34,166 nucleotides of DNA from the IMG/VR virus record IMGVR_UViG_3300032050_008598, positions 1 through 34,166 of that record; one strand, written 5' to 3'. How positions within the stretch are numbered: position 1 is the first letter of the stretch; each line of letters begins with the position of its first letter. This stretch comes from a virus. Both the position numbers and the translations under genes were made by a program. Under the pieces are notes generated by a model, which saw only the letters and a list, made by a program, of their open reading frames with translations, was not told the origin of the DNA and did no database searches. This document shows, piece after piece, positions 27,649-34,166 of the stretch.

Positions 27649-30318
27649 TCACTCAAAATCAAACAATTTGCTGAATGTGTTATCCGACCTTGTTGAACTG
27701 ATGTCCCATTCCAAAACACCAATAAGATTTTCTAACTTTTCGTCGATAACTGTATTTTCCATCTCGGCATCGTCAAATGGCAGATCTTTGAACCATTGTG
27801 GAAGTCTTAATTCATCTACAGGGTAAGCTACCGATGTATAAGCCATTGGATTATCTTTAATTTTGCAGACGATAACCTTAGCACCGTCAGTGATATGCAT
27901 ACTATATTTGTCATCCATCATTCTTTTGAGCGTATTCCAATTAAGGCTTGCTCTAACATGACCAGGCATATTAGCCTTGCCAGCCTTCTTCTCTTTACTG
28001 GCGTATTCTGTAATGTTGTTTGCACGTTTAGGTGATCCTTTCTCCCAACCAGGGCGTGTTTTAAATTCTGTACGAAAATCAGTAATGTATCCTAGTACTT
28101 CTTCTTTACTTTGTCCTGTAAGGACTCTTTCTAGAACATTACTTAAGAATTCTTGGATAACAACCGGGGTATCTGAACGTTTGAGATCGAGCCCCATAGC
28201 TTTGATCTTCCCTGGTTTGCCTTCAACATCTGTCCGTTTTCCTTCTTTGTCGTAGTAAAGTACTGCGTATCGTTTCTTTGTAATGAATAGTCCTTTGGAA
28301 GCAACAATCTCGCGACCTGCTTTAATGACCTCTCCTCGAGATTTTGGGACATGGAAGGCGTCTTGCATGAATCTAACGAATGTTCCATTAACAGTTTCTC
28401 CTATAGTATCATAAAGTTCAACAACAGATTCCTTAGACCAAGGAATCGTATTCTTCTCAATATCCTTCTTCAACGTAGCATACGCTGAGAAGTAACAAGA
28501 GTCTGTGTCACCGTATATGATAGATTTTCCAACGTGATCATATTCACCAGTGATAATTTCGTTAACTTTTGATGCCATATGTTTAGCAATGGCTCTACCA
28601 GTAAGAGTTGTGGATTGACCGATTCTATTATCAAAGAACCTACAGCCCGGGTTGAGAATAGCACCATACAGGCTGTTCAAGTTAATTTTCTTAACTAACT
28701 GTCGTTTGTCCCAGTATTCTTCTTCAATTTTGTTTCCTGCGGCAATACATTCTTTAAGTTTAGCCTGCATCTCTTTACGTTCAGCGTACCAACGCTTGAG
28801 CAAACCAGGAATAATACCTTCTTTTTCGTAGGTGAAAATAGTTCCATTTGCTGACAGTATCCAAGGCTGATTGCTTTCAAATATCAAATCGTAGATCTGA
28901 GCAGCACTTAGAGTATCATTTTCTCCGTCTTCCCAGTCGATAGTTATTTCTCTTCCTACCTCACGATTCATTACTGCGGTATATTCTAGTGATCCGAATA
29001 CGCCTTCCCATGCCGATGCAAATGATTTTCCTTTAGCCATTTCTGCTTCGATATATGCCTTAGTTCCATCTGCACGTAGTTGACCTACGATAGTTTCCGG
29101 CCCCATATTCAACGCACGAATCGCTGAAGGATACAGTGAGTTAATGTCCAGGGAACCGATCCATTCGTGAATACCTTTTTTAGGATAGGCAACATATGCT
29201 CCTGCTGCCTGGGTATTAACACTTTCGTCACGACCGATACGATTAGGCACAATCATACCACGCTTATGTGCTTCGTTAATAATAGCTTGTTCTGTAACGG
29301 CGACCGCACCCATAGTAGTCTGTAATAATACTGTACATTCGTGTGCCAGTGTATTAGCAAGATCCATAAACTTTAACTTCTTATCAAGTTTATCTAGCAA
29401 TGCACAGTCTTGTCTGTTATATTCGATAAACTTTTTAAAGTCATTGTTATAAAGTTGATCCAATGTACCTTCATAGACAGTCTTGTTCTCGCCTATCTCC
29501 ATTTCTCCGATGGCATCGAGTCTGTATGTATGGCGTTCTTCATAGGTGTATTTGCGGTACAACTCGAGACTGTCTAGATGAACACGACCAACAAGGTCAT
29601 AAGTAACAGCAGCCTTTCCGTACTTTTCATATTCTCTCTTTTTTGGGAACTGATTCCATAGACAAAATCTACGAGTATCTTCTTTGCTTAAAACTTTTGT
29701 TACTCTATTGACAGTATAAGGAATATCAAAACCTTCGCTGTTCCATCCCGACAATACATCTGCATCTTCAATTAGATCTAAGAATGTGTCTAACATATCT
29801 GCTTCGTTATCAAACAGCATAGTGTTAGGAAATTCTTCAACTTGACGTTTTGCCTCTGCCATTGAAATAGTTTTTGGCGGAATTGCCAAACAAACCATAG
29901 TGTTCATCCATTGTAAGTGAACAGCGATAGCAGTGATAGGCATAAATGCATCTTCCGGTGATGCGTAGCCACGTTCTGGATCAAAGTCCACCTCAATATC
30001 GAACCAGGCTACATTTAGCTTAGGTGCATCCGCATTGAGATAGTTATCTTCTAGGCAGCGATAGATTGGATTAATATCACTTTCGTATAGTTTTTTATTT
30101 GAATGGATTGCAAGTTCTTTCCGTAGTTCTTTTATATTCTTACAGGAAACTCGATTCAACGGATCTCCGTGTATAGAAGTAAACTTGCCTTTGGAATCTT
30201 TATAATAAAAAAGGTGTTTGGCAGGATAGTCTTTATAATGCCTATTACCTTTGCTGTCTCGTTCGACGATACGAATAATATCGTCGTTGCGATCATAGAA
30301 TGCGTCAACGTAACTCAA
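27649..30318 (-). CDS. Family B DNA polymerase (gp43-like), TTG start
   Basis: 889 residues, close to T4 gp43 (898). The TTG at 30318 has GGAG 5 nt upstream, and the protein N-terminus SYVDAFYDRNDDIIRIVERD matches gp43 relatives, supporting this start. Exonuclease motifs: WFDIEVDF with D107/E109, GWNSEGFDIPY at 191-201, and EYNRQDCALLDKL with the Exo III Asp near 304. Polymerase motifs: SLDINSLYPSAI (A, D391), KINLNSLYGA (B, ends 552) and YGDTDS (C, 602-607). No intein, split or truncation is visible. It replicates the phage genome with the clamp. Confidence 0.95.
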   Translation of the reverse strand: MSYVDAFYDRNDDIIRIVERDSKGNRHYKDYPAKHLFYYKDSKGKFTSIHGDPLNRVSCKNIKELRKELAIHSNKKLYESDINPIYRCLEDNYLNADAPKLNVAWFDIEVDFDPERGYASPEDAFMPITAIAVHLQWMNTMVCLAIPPKTISMAEAKRQVEEFPNTMLFDNEADMLDTFLDLIEDADVLSGWNSEGFDIPYTVNRVTKVLSKEDTRRFCLWNQFPKKREYEKYGKAAVTYDLVGRVHLDSLELYRKYTYEERHTYRLDAIGEMEIGENKTVYEGTLDQLYNNDFKKFIEYNRQDCALLDKLDKKLKFMDLANTLAHECTVLLQTTMGAVAVTEQAIINEAHKRGMIVPNRIGRDESVNTQAAGAYVAYPKKGIHEWIGSLDINSLYPSAIRALNMGPETIVGQLRADGTKAYIEAEMAKGKSFASAWEGVFGSLEYTAVMNREVGREITIDWEDGENDTLSAAQIYDLIFESNQPWILSANGTIFTYEKEGIIPGLLKRWYAERKEMQAKLKECIAAGNKIEEEYWDKRQLVKKINLNSLYGAILNPGCRFFDNRIGQSTTLTGRAIAKHMASKVNEIITGEYDHVGKSIIYGDTDSCYFSAYATLKKDIEKNTIPWSKESVVELYDTIGETVNGTFVRFMQDAFHVPKSRGEVIKAGREIVASKGLFITKKRYAVLYYDKEGKRTDVEGKPGKIKAMGLDLKRSDTPVVIQEFLSNVLERVLTGQSKEEVLGYITDFRTEFKTRPGWEKGSPKRANNITEYASKEKKAGKANMPGHVRASLNWNTLKRMMDDKYSMHITDGAKVIVCKIKDNPMAYTSVAYPVDELRLPQWFKDLPFDDAEMENTVIDEKLENLIGVLEWDISSTRSDNTFSKLFDFE

Positions 30319-30396
30319 TTTTTCTCCATATGCGACTTAGGGCTCGCAAATACCAAATGTGCGGTTTATGGCCACGCCTACCATCTTTTACAGATT

Positions 30397-30404
30397 TATT
30401 TATA
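30397..30404 (-). promoter_or_regulatory. Candidate T4-type late promoter (TATAAATA)
   Basis: Exact TATAAATA on the minus strand, overlapping the end of the 95-aa gene and about 78 nt upstream of the DNA polymerase TTG. DNA polymerase is an early or middle gene in T4, so a late promoter here would be unusual, or the octamer may be chance. The intervening 30319-30396 has no gene and no tRNA. Confidence 0.35.
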
Positions 30405-30687
30405 ACATACGGATTAATCCGACGGTATCTATGGTTACCAATAACAGGTAGTTAGCCAACATGCCAAACGATTTCCTAGTATGAGCAGCCCAAGCATACA
30501 TGGCACAGCCAGCGATCCAAATAGGGTACAAAATAAGTAAAGGTGGATTGGGGACAGTGAGCGCCATAGTGATGCTACATCCAATCGATATAGCCCATGC
30601 GACAATCTCCACCATAAAACGGAACGGGTGACTACGCCAATCATCTCTTATCCATTCTAGTGTAGGTCTAAATAATTCATTAATCAT
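30400..30687 (-). CDS. Small membrane protein (95 aa)
   Basis: 95 residues, starting directly after the stop of the DsbA-like gene. After a hydrophilic N-terminus (MINELFRPTLEWIRDDWRSH) it has about three hydrophobic segments: FMVEIVAWAISIGCSITMAL, LLILYPIWIAGCAMYAWAA and the C-terminal FGMLANYLLLVTIDTVGLIR. It looks like a polytopic inner-membrane protein. It resembles small membrane proteins in T4-like cyanophages; function unknown, and holin function is possible but not shown by position. Confidence 0.7.
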   Translation of the reverse strand: MINELFRPTLEWIRDDWRSHPFRFMVEIVAWAISIGCSITMALTVPNPPLLILYPIWIAGCAMYAWAAHTRKSFGMLANYLLLVTIDTVGLIRML

Positions 30688-30954
30688 TTAATCCTTCTCG
30701 GGCAAATGTTTAGTAACACCTAAGATCATTTCAATTTCATCCCATTCTTCTTCATGAGATTTCCAATTATCTTTGTGTGCAATCTTAATTGCCTTATTGA
30801 TAATACTGGGTTTTACTTGTAGTTCTTCAGCTACTGCTTTAACTGTTTCTTTAAGACCCTCTTGAAGATCCTCTACTTCTCGTAGAACATTTGAACCTTC
30901 ATTGATGAGACGTTCTAGTTTAGCTCGTTCTTCAGGACCATACATTTTTGCCAT
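30688..30954 (-). CDS. DsbA-like double-stranded DNA-binding late transcription protein
   Basis: 88 residues (T4 DsbA is 89), preceded by AAGGAG 8 nt before the ATG. MAKMYGPEERAKLERLINEG is a basic/acidic helix, followed by VKAVAEELQVKPSIINKAIK, then IAHKDNWKSHEEEWDEIEMI. The arrangement (ELxVxxxxxNxxxxxxHKDN) matches T4 DsbA, which binds DNA near late promoters and stimulates late transcription. It is the first gene after the terminator. The similarity is at pattern level but size and position support it. Confidence 0.75.
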   Translation of the reverse strand: MAKMYGPEERAKLERLINEGSNVLREVEDLQEGLKETVKAVAEELQVKPSIINKAIKIAHKDNWKSHEEEWDEIEMILGVTKHLPEKD

Positions 30955-30990
30955 ATACTATTCTCCTTATAAGACAATTATATAGTCATA

Positions 30991-31022
30991 AAAAAAGCCA
31001 GTCAACCTAGGACTGGCTTTTT
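30991..31022 (-). terminator. Rho-independent terminator
   Basis: A perfect hairpin with AAAGCCAGTC paired to GACTGGCTTT around a 7-nt loop, with an A tract on one side and a T tract on the other, so it could work in both directions. It lies between the 356-aa gene and the DsbA-like gene, ending the upstream minus-strand transcript and leaving the DsbA gene to its own promoter. Confidence 0.85.
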
Positions 31023-31037
31023 ATTTCCAACTTAAAT

Positions 31038-32108
31038 TTATTTTTGTTCTTCGCTTAACACATCGTACATTTCAAAACGGCCACCCATTCTTTCGTATAC
31101 TAGGCCAGCATAAACTTCTGCTTTAGTTGATTCTGTAAACTTTCTCTGTGCTACTCTAGTAGCCCAATCAAACAATGCCTTGTCTAACGGATCGATAGCT
31201 TGCTGACCGCCGCTTTCGATAACAAGTTTCATTAGTTCTCTAAAGTTTGACGATGCTTCAACGGATTCGGCAACAACTTTCTTTGAAGTTGAGACAGATT
31301 CGTTTTTCTTTCCAAAGTATTTGGCCTGTGCAGCACTCATACCTTTCTTACCACTGTCTTTTTTATCTCCGCCTTTGTCAGCAGCAGCTTTTTTCATTGG
31401 CTCTTTCTTGTTGCCGTCTTTGTCAAGATCTAAGAAATCAGGTTTCGACCCTTCGTCCATCTTCTTATCTTTCTTAGCCATTTTTTCTTTCTTAGCTTCT
31501 ACCATAGAATCAAATTTCTTTTGGAAATTTTCTTTGTCTAACTCAGCGCCTTCCATCTTATGACGAGTCACTGAACCTTTACCATGTTTCTTTTCATAAT
31601 CTTTAGAAGCTTTGTCTTGTTCTTTATCTTTAGATTTTTGTTCGCGTCTTTCAGCACCAGTCATACCGGATTTTTCTTTTTTCTTAGGTTCGTCTTGATG
31701 ATCGCTACCGTCGTAATCTGAACCGTATTTGCCTTTGTGAACATACTTACCATCTTTAGATTGGTATTCGTTTAATGCTTCGTCGTCGCCTTCAACAGAT
31801 TCTTCTTTTTTCTTAGCGACCTTAGTAGCTGTGGCATGCATAACTTCTTCGCCTCGCTTACCGTATCTCTTTTCAAATCCGTCTTTGTCTTTTTTCATAG
31901 ACTTTACTACTTCTTCTTTTTTATCTTTTTCTGCTTTAGTTAATTTCTTTTCAGCAATCAAAGATTCAGTAAGAGGAGTAAGACCAGCCAGAACTCTAAA
32001 TTCTGTGTCTTCGTCTAATCTTAGAACTTCCTGTGCCTCTGCAGCAGGTTTTGACTCAATTGGTGTGTCTAATGAGCTGATTTTAGAAATAAGTGATTTG
32101 AAATCCAT
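31038..32108 (-). CDS. Large Lys/Glu/Asp-rich phage protein (356 aa)
   Basis: 356 residues, AAGGA 9 nt before the ATG. It starts MDFKSLISKISSLDTPIESK with potential (L/I)xE sites at 31-33, 46-48 and 51-53, then has a long charged region (KAEKDKKEEVVKSMKKDKDG, GMTGAERREQKSKDKEQDKA) and a DLDKDGNKKEPMKKAAADKG segment that looks like a calcium-type DxDxDG loop. The C-terminal ~70 residues are globular (NFRELMKLVIESGGQQAIDP, then LFDWATRVAQRKF, and FEMYDVLSEE). It resembles lysine-rich proteins near structural genes of T4-like phages; a virion or scaffold role is inference. Confidence 0.7.
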   Translation of the reverse strand: MDFKSLISKISSLDTPIESKPAAEAQEVLRLDEDTEFRVLAGLTPLTESLIAEKKLTKAEKDKKEEVVKSMKKDKDGFEKRYGKRGEEVMHATATKVAKKKEESVEGDDEALNEYQSKDGKYVHKGKYGSDYDGSDHQDEPKKKEKSGMTGAERREQKSKDKEQDKASKDYEKKHGKGSVTRHKMEGAELDKENFQKKFDSMVEAKKEKMAKKDKKMDEGSKPDFLDLDKDGNKKEPMKKAAADKGGDKKDSGKKGMSAAQAKYFGKKNESVSTSKKVVAESVEASSNFRELMKLVIESGGQQAIDPLDKALFDWATRVAQRKFTESTKAEVYAGLVYERMGGRFEMYDVLSEEQK

Positions 32109-32109
32109 T

Positions 32110-32418
32110 TCAGTTTCCTTGTTTTTTGTTTAACCATTGTTCTGCAAGGCTATCTTTTACTTTAGCCTGAACAGCTTCTTCGAATTCTCTAGGGCCTAAA
32201 TTAATCGATTCTCTAGACATTTTTTCATACTCTAAGTAATGATATACGCTAGAAATATAATCAGCAGCTTTGGTAATTTTAGCCTGTACCCAGCCGTCTA
32301 ATTCTTCACCCTCTTTGATCATTTGAAATAATTTGGCAGAATATTCTGCCAATTTATAGCAATCGGCTCTTGCCATTTTTGCTTCGTGATCGTCTGGTCT
32401 TGGTTTTTCGAGGTCCAT
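32110..32418 (-). CDS. Conserved small phage protein (102 aa)
   Basis: 102 residues from the ATG at 32418 (MDLEKPRPDDHEAKMARADC); a GTG at 32451 in the same frame would overlap the upstream gene by 26 nt. It is helical (AEYSAKLFQMIKEGEELDGW, then AKITKAADYISSVYHYLEYE) and ends with a charged QAKVKDSLAEQWLNKKQGN. This MDLxKP...SSVYHY pattern I recognise from T4-like cyanophages near capsid-maturation genes. No function is known. No strong ribosome site is visible, and GATAAATA lies just upstream. Confidence 0.7.
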   Translation of the reverse strand: MDLEKPRPDDHEAKMARADCYKLAEYSAKLFQMIKEGEELDGWVQAKITKAADYISSVYHYLEYEKMSRESINLGPREFEEAVQAKVKDSLAEQWLNKKQGN

Positions 32419-32425
32419 ATTATAT

Positions 32426-32683
32426 TTATCTCTGTATGAAATTACCTTCACCGAACAAGCTAGTTGGTGTATCTAAGGCGTTTTTAGCTGTGCCGTCTTT
32501 GTTTTTTGGTTGAGAAACCTTAGGTTGCGGCGGAGCTTTAGTTCCGCTTTTCCCTGGACTACCTGTGTAGCTTTTCTTACCTCTGGCTTTTCCGGGGCTA
32601 ATATGCGGGTTAATCACAGTGCCTACATTTCCGGCGTTTGTGGCTCCTACAGTAGCAGATTCTAATATTTCTTTTAATTTCAT
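32426..32683 (-). CDS. Small phage protein with internal-protein-like N-terminus (85 aa)
   Basis: 85 residues: MKLKEILESATVGATNAGNV, then a Gly/Ser/Pro/Lys-rich low-complexity region (SPGKARGKKSYTGSPGKSG). The first residues resemble the capsid-targeting N-termini of T4 internal proteins, which read like MKTYQEFIxE, with an I-L-E site at residues 6-8 that fits the L/I-x-E rule of the gp21 prohead protease. The rest is probably disordered. The conserved NAGNVGTVINPH segment occurs in related phages as I recall. A packaged protein is inference. Confidence 0.65.
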   Translation of the reverse strand: MKLKEILESATVGATNAGNVGTVINPHISPGKARGKKSYTGSPGKSGTKAPPQPKVSQPKNKDGTAKNALDTPTSLFGEGNFIQR

Positions 32684-32689
32684 AATCTA

Positions 32690-33022
32690 TTATTTATTAC
32701 GTCCAGATTTCATATTAGCGCACCAGTGATACATTTTAGCTTTCTCACCAGATGCATTTTTGGCACGTTTACGTAAGTCTGTTACACTTCCGTTGCAACT
32801 AGCCCCTGAACGTTTTACACGACCAGGGCGACTTTTACCCTTAACTTTGCCATCGGCAAAGTTTTCGTGCTCTACGCTTTCTCCACCGCCATTATCACCG
32901 CTTGAATCTCCGCTGTAGCCTGCATAATAACCATACCCGCCAAACGGTCCTGGCCCGTATGCAGCATGACGAGATTTATGTTTCTTACGCTTTTTCTCAG
33001 TGACAAATTCGTGAGCTCTCAT
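32690..33022 (-). CDS. Basic phage protein with internal-protein-like N-terminus (110 aa)
   Basis: 110 residues: MRAHEFVTEKKRKKHKSRHA, then a Gly/Tyr-rich part (GPGPFGGYGYYAGYSGDSSG), then a conserved C-terminal region (GRVKRSGASCNGSVTDLRKR, NASGEKAKMYHWCANMKSG). MRAHEFVTE resembles a T4 capsid-targeting start and V-T-E at 7-9 approaches the gp21 site. The C-terminal region, which recurs in aquatic T4-like phages, is basic with two cysteines and may bind DNA. A packaged internal protein is inference. Confidence 0.7.
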   Translation of the reverse strand: MRAHEFVTEKKRKKHKSRHAAYGPGPFGGYGYYAGYSGDSSGDNGGGESVEHENFADGKVKGKSRPGRVKRSGASCNGSVTDLRKRAKNASGEKAKMYHWCANMKSGRNK

Positions 33023-33025
33023 GTA

Positions 33026-33352
33026 TTACACCGAAAAACTTGATCCACAACCACAGGTTGTCTGTGCATTGGGATTCTTTATGCTAAAATTCGCTCCAGA
33101 TAAATCTTCTGTATAATCTATAATAGCACCAGTCATGTACTGCATACTCATAGCATCAACAACTACTTTCCATTTATCATCTAATGCTATTTCAAAATCG
33201 TCCTCATTTTGTTCTTCGTCAAAAGTAAATCCGTATTGAAATCCTGAGCATCCTCCACCTTGGACAAATGTTCTTAATTTTAAATTAGGATTATTTTCTT
33301 CTAAAAGAAGATCTATAACTTTTGCTTTTGCTGATTCACTTATCTCAACCAT
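33026..33352 (-). CDS. A-type Fe-S cluster carrier (IscA/ErpA family)
   Basis: 108 residues, AGGAG upstream. The three ligand cysteines are in place: [11 protein letters not shown] (C35) and [11 protein letters not shown] (C100 and C102), with the intervening sequence ([20 protein letters not shown]) typical of the ErpA/IscA fold. It carries or delivers Fe-S clusters to apo-proteins. In this phage several enzymes need clusters (QueE and the radical SAM island), so a role in filling them is plausible but not proven. Fe-S carriers of this type are recurrent in T4-like cyanophages. Confidence 0.9.
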   Translation of the reverse strand: MVEISESAKAKVIDLLLEENNPNLKLRTFVQGGGCSGFQYGFTFDEEQNEDDFEIALDDKWKVVVDAMSMQYMTGAIIDYTEDLSGANFSIKNPNAQTTCGCGSSFSV

Positions 33353-33558
33353 TTTTTATCTCCTACTGGTTTCTCGCCAGTCATGTAAGGCAAACTAAAC
33401 CACAGTTGAAACCATTCAGGAGTCCCGGGCTGTATGTTATGCTTTTTTTCTATCTGACGCTTTTCGTTACCAGTAATACTTATATTACTACCTTCATAGG
33501 GTTGATAGCCTTTGAATTCTGTAATACCAGCAAGACGTTTTAATTCGTTAAGTTCCAT
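33340..33558 (-). CDS. Small phage protein with LAGITE start (72 aa)
   Basis: 72 residues from the ATG at 33558, which shares one base with the upstream stop (TAATG); the frame extends 13 codons upstream but would overlap the previous gene. It starts [23 protein letters not shown] at 12-14 fits the gp21 protease site. The middle is basic ([20 protein letters not shown]) and the end reads [16 protein letters not shown]. It overlaps the Fe-S carrier by 13 nt. Function unknown; packaged internal protein possible. Confidence 0.65.
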   Translation of the reverse strand: MELNELKRLAGITEFKGYQPYEGSNISITGNEKRQIEKKHNIQPGTPEWFQLWFSLPYMTGEKPVGDKKWLR

Positions 33559-34094
33559 TATGCTGTAGCAGGTTCGCCAGTAACGTATACTTCCCACTTT
33601 TTACCTGTGGCTTCTGATTTTTTACGAGCCCAATCTTTTAATTGTTGATAGTGTTGTTTTTCACGATAGTCGTCGGCATATTGACCACGACCTTGAAATA
33701 CTTTCCATTTCTTACCGTTGATGTAAACAGCAAAATTATTCGGAGGCTCAGTGTTACCCTCATCCCAATCTTCCGGATCTCGAATTCTTTCTGTCATACC
33801 TTTACTCTTTGCTTCTTTTTCTAAATCGTTTTTACGTTGAATGATAGCCTGCTTGATTTCTTTGTCTTGAGACGCGATAGGATCTATTTGTAAGTCTTGA
33901 AGTGCTTTTCGCTTCGCAATTAAATCTTCTTTATCTCTTAATTCAGTTTCGGTAACATCTTTGCTTTTATGTTTTTCGTAACCTTGTTTCTGCTCTTTTT
34001 TCTTATCACGATGGGCGCCTGCGCCTGCAGTTTTTTGATTCTTAGCTACAAAGTTTCTAGGCTTACTTGTTGGTATAAATTCTTTTGCTTTCAT
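33558..34094 (-). CDS. Basic phage protein with KPRNFV start (178 aa)
   Basis: 178 residues beginning MKAKEFIPTSKPRNFVAKNQ then a Lys/Glu-rich region (KTAGAGAHRDKKKEQKQGYE, then DLIAKRKALQDLQIDPIASQ, DKEIKQAIIQRKNDLEKEAK) and a C-terminal domain (PNNFAVYINGKKWKVFQGRG, YREKQHYQQLKDWARKKSEA, KKWEVYVTGEPATA). MKAKEFI resembles an internal-protein start, though no (L/I)xE site follows closely. The C-terminal repeat-like KKWxVxxxG motifs could be a small beta domain. Its stop overlaps the following gene's start by one base. Confidence 0.7.
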   Translation of the reverse strand: MKAKEFIPTSKPRNFVAKNQKTAGAGAHRDKKKEQKQGYEKHKSKDVTETELRDKEDLIAKRKALQDLQIDPIASQDKEIKQAIIQRKNDLEKEAKSKGMTERIRDPEDWDEGNTEPPNNFAVYINGKKWKVFQGRGQYADDYREKQHYQQLKDWARKKSEATGKKWEVYVTGEPATA

Positions 34095-34095
34095 T

Positions 34096-34166
34096 TTATT
34101 TCTCTGTATGATCTAACATAGGATCAATTCCTCGACTACGTATCCCGCCTTTTTTACGAACTTTAG
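34096..34166 (-). CDS. C-terminal fragment of a phage protein cut by the right edge
   Basis: The window ends within a minus-strand frame whose last 22 residues are readable: KVRKKGGIRSRGIDPMLDHT followed by EK and a TAA stop, one base before the ATG of the 178-aa gene. The basic sequence RKKGGIRSRGIDP resembles the tails of small proteins in aquatic T4-like phages. Too little is present to assign anything. Confidence 0.6.
   Translation of the reverse strand, partial: KVRKKGGIRSRGIDPMLDHTEK

Noticed and set aside
30319-30396. Possible tRNA or structured leader upstream of DNA polymerase
   Set aside because: No T-loop GGTTC box, acceptor stem or anticodon arm can be drawn; only short 4-bp stems are seen. 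The stretch is left as an untranslated leader.
1-34166. CRISPR array, integrase, transposase or attachment sites
   Set aside because: No repeated spacer pattern, no integrase or transposase motif and no terminal or flanking repeats were seen by eye.
1-34166. Numerous open frames opposite to the listed genes (for example 15319-15702 +, 18629-19105 +, 23910-24254 +)
   Set aside because: They lie opposite well-supported genes, show no motif or ribosome site, and have the composition of reversed codons of the real gene.

Overview
The window reads as part of the genome of a T4-like myovirus (Caudoviricetes), most like the T4-related phages of marine or other aquatic bacteria (cyanophage and Pelagibacter myophage relatives). 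The evidence is a family B DNA polymerase of the gp43 type, a gp45-type sliding clamp, a DsbA-like late transcription protein, a FEN-type exonuclease, and many small genes of kinds I recognise from aquatic T4-like genomes. Genes are packed tightly with 1-35 nt overlaps, and three TATAAATA (T4 late-promoter type) octamers lie in the few gaps or at gene ends. The host cannot be named from the sequence: there are no photosynthesis genes here, and the DNA is AT-rich.

Left region (1-12106, almost all + strand) is a very AT-rich accessory island. It has four tandem, divergent radical SAM paralogues with an N-terminal Cys-rich twitch-like domain (the first cut by the window edge, the second lacking the first cluster cysteine), a fifth radical SAM protein with a C-terminal SPASM-like Cys region, an SGNH-hydrolase-like protein, a glycosyltransferase-like protein, and a large B12-binding-type radical SAM protein. 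Then come one unknown minus-strand gene, a small cysteine-hydrolase-like protein and a UDP-glucose/GDP-mannose dehydrogenase. Together they suggest a pathway that builds or modifies a sugar or glycan, but the substrate cannot be read from the sequence.

Middle region (12090-24942, minus strand) carries a run of small conserved phage proteins, a FEN-like exonuclease, QueE, an AbrB-like short protein, dCMP deaminase, HIT protein, purine-type phosphoribosyltransferase, cupin, an MBD4-like DNA glycosylase, a CDGSH-like micro-protein, GTP cyclohydrolase I (FolE), a GT-B glycosyltransferase, a QueD-like T-fold protein, a DUF465 protein and an HNH endonuclease. Right region (24943-34166, minus strand) has the DNA guanine transglycosylase DpdA, sliding clamp, DNA polymerase, a small membrane protein and DsbA-like protein. 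A strong terminator follows, and upstream of it in the transcription direction lies a block of small basic proteins, several with T4 internal-protein-like N-termini, plus an A-type Fe-S carrier.

Main biological reading: FolE, QueD-like, QueE and DpdA form a post-replicative 7-deazaguanine DNA modification pathway. No QueC is present in the window, so the inserted base may be 7-carboxy-7-deazaguanine, or preQ0 made with host or off-window QueC. A glycosyltransferase sits inside this gene set and ends in a motif resembling queuosine mannosyltransferases, which raises the possibility of a glycosylated 7-deazaguanine. The second unusual system is the radical SAM/sugar island on the left.
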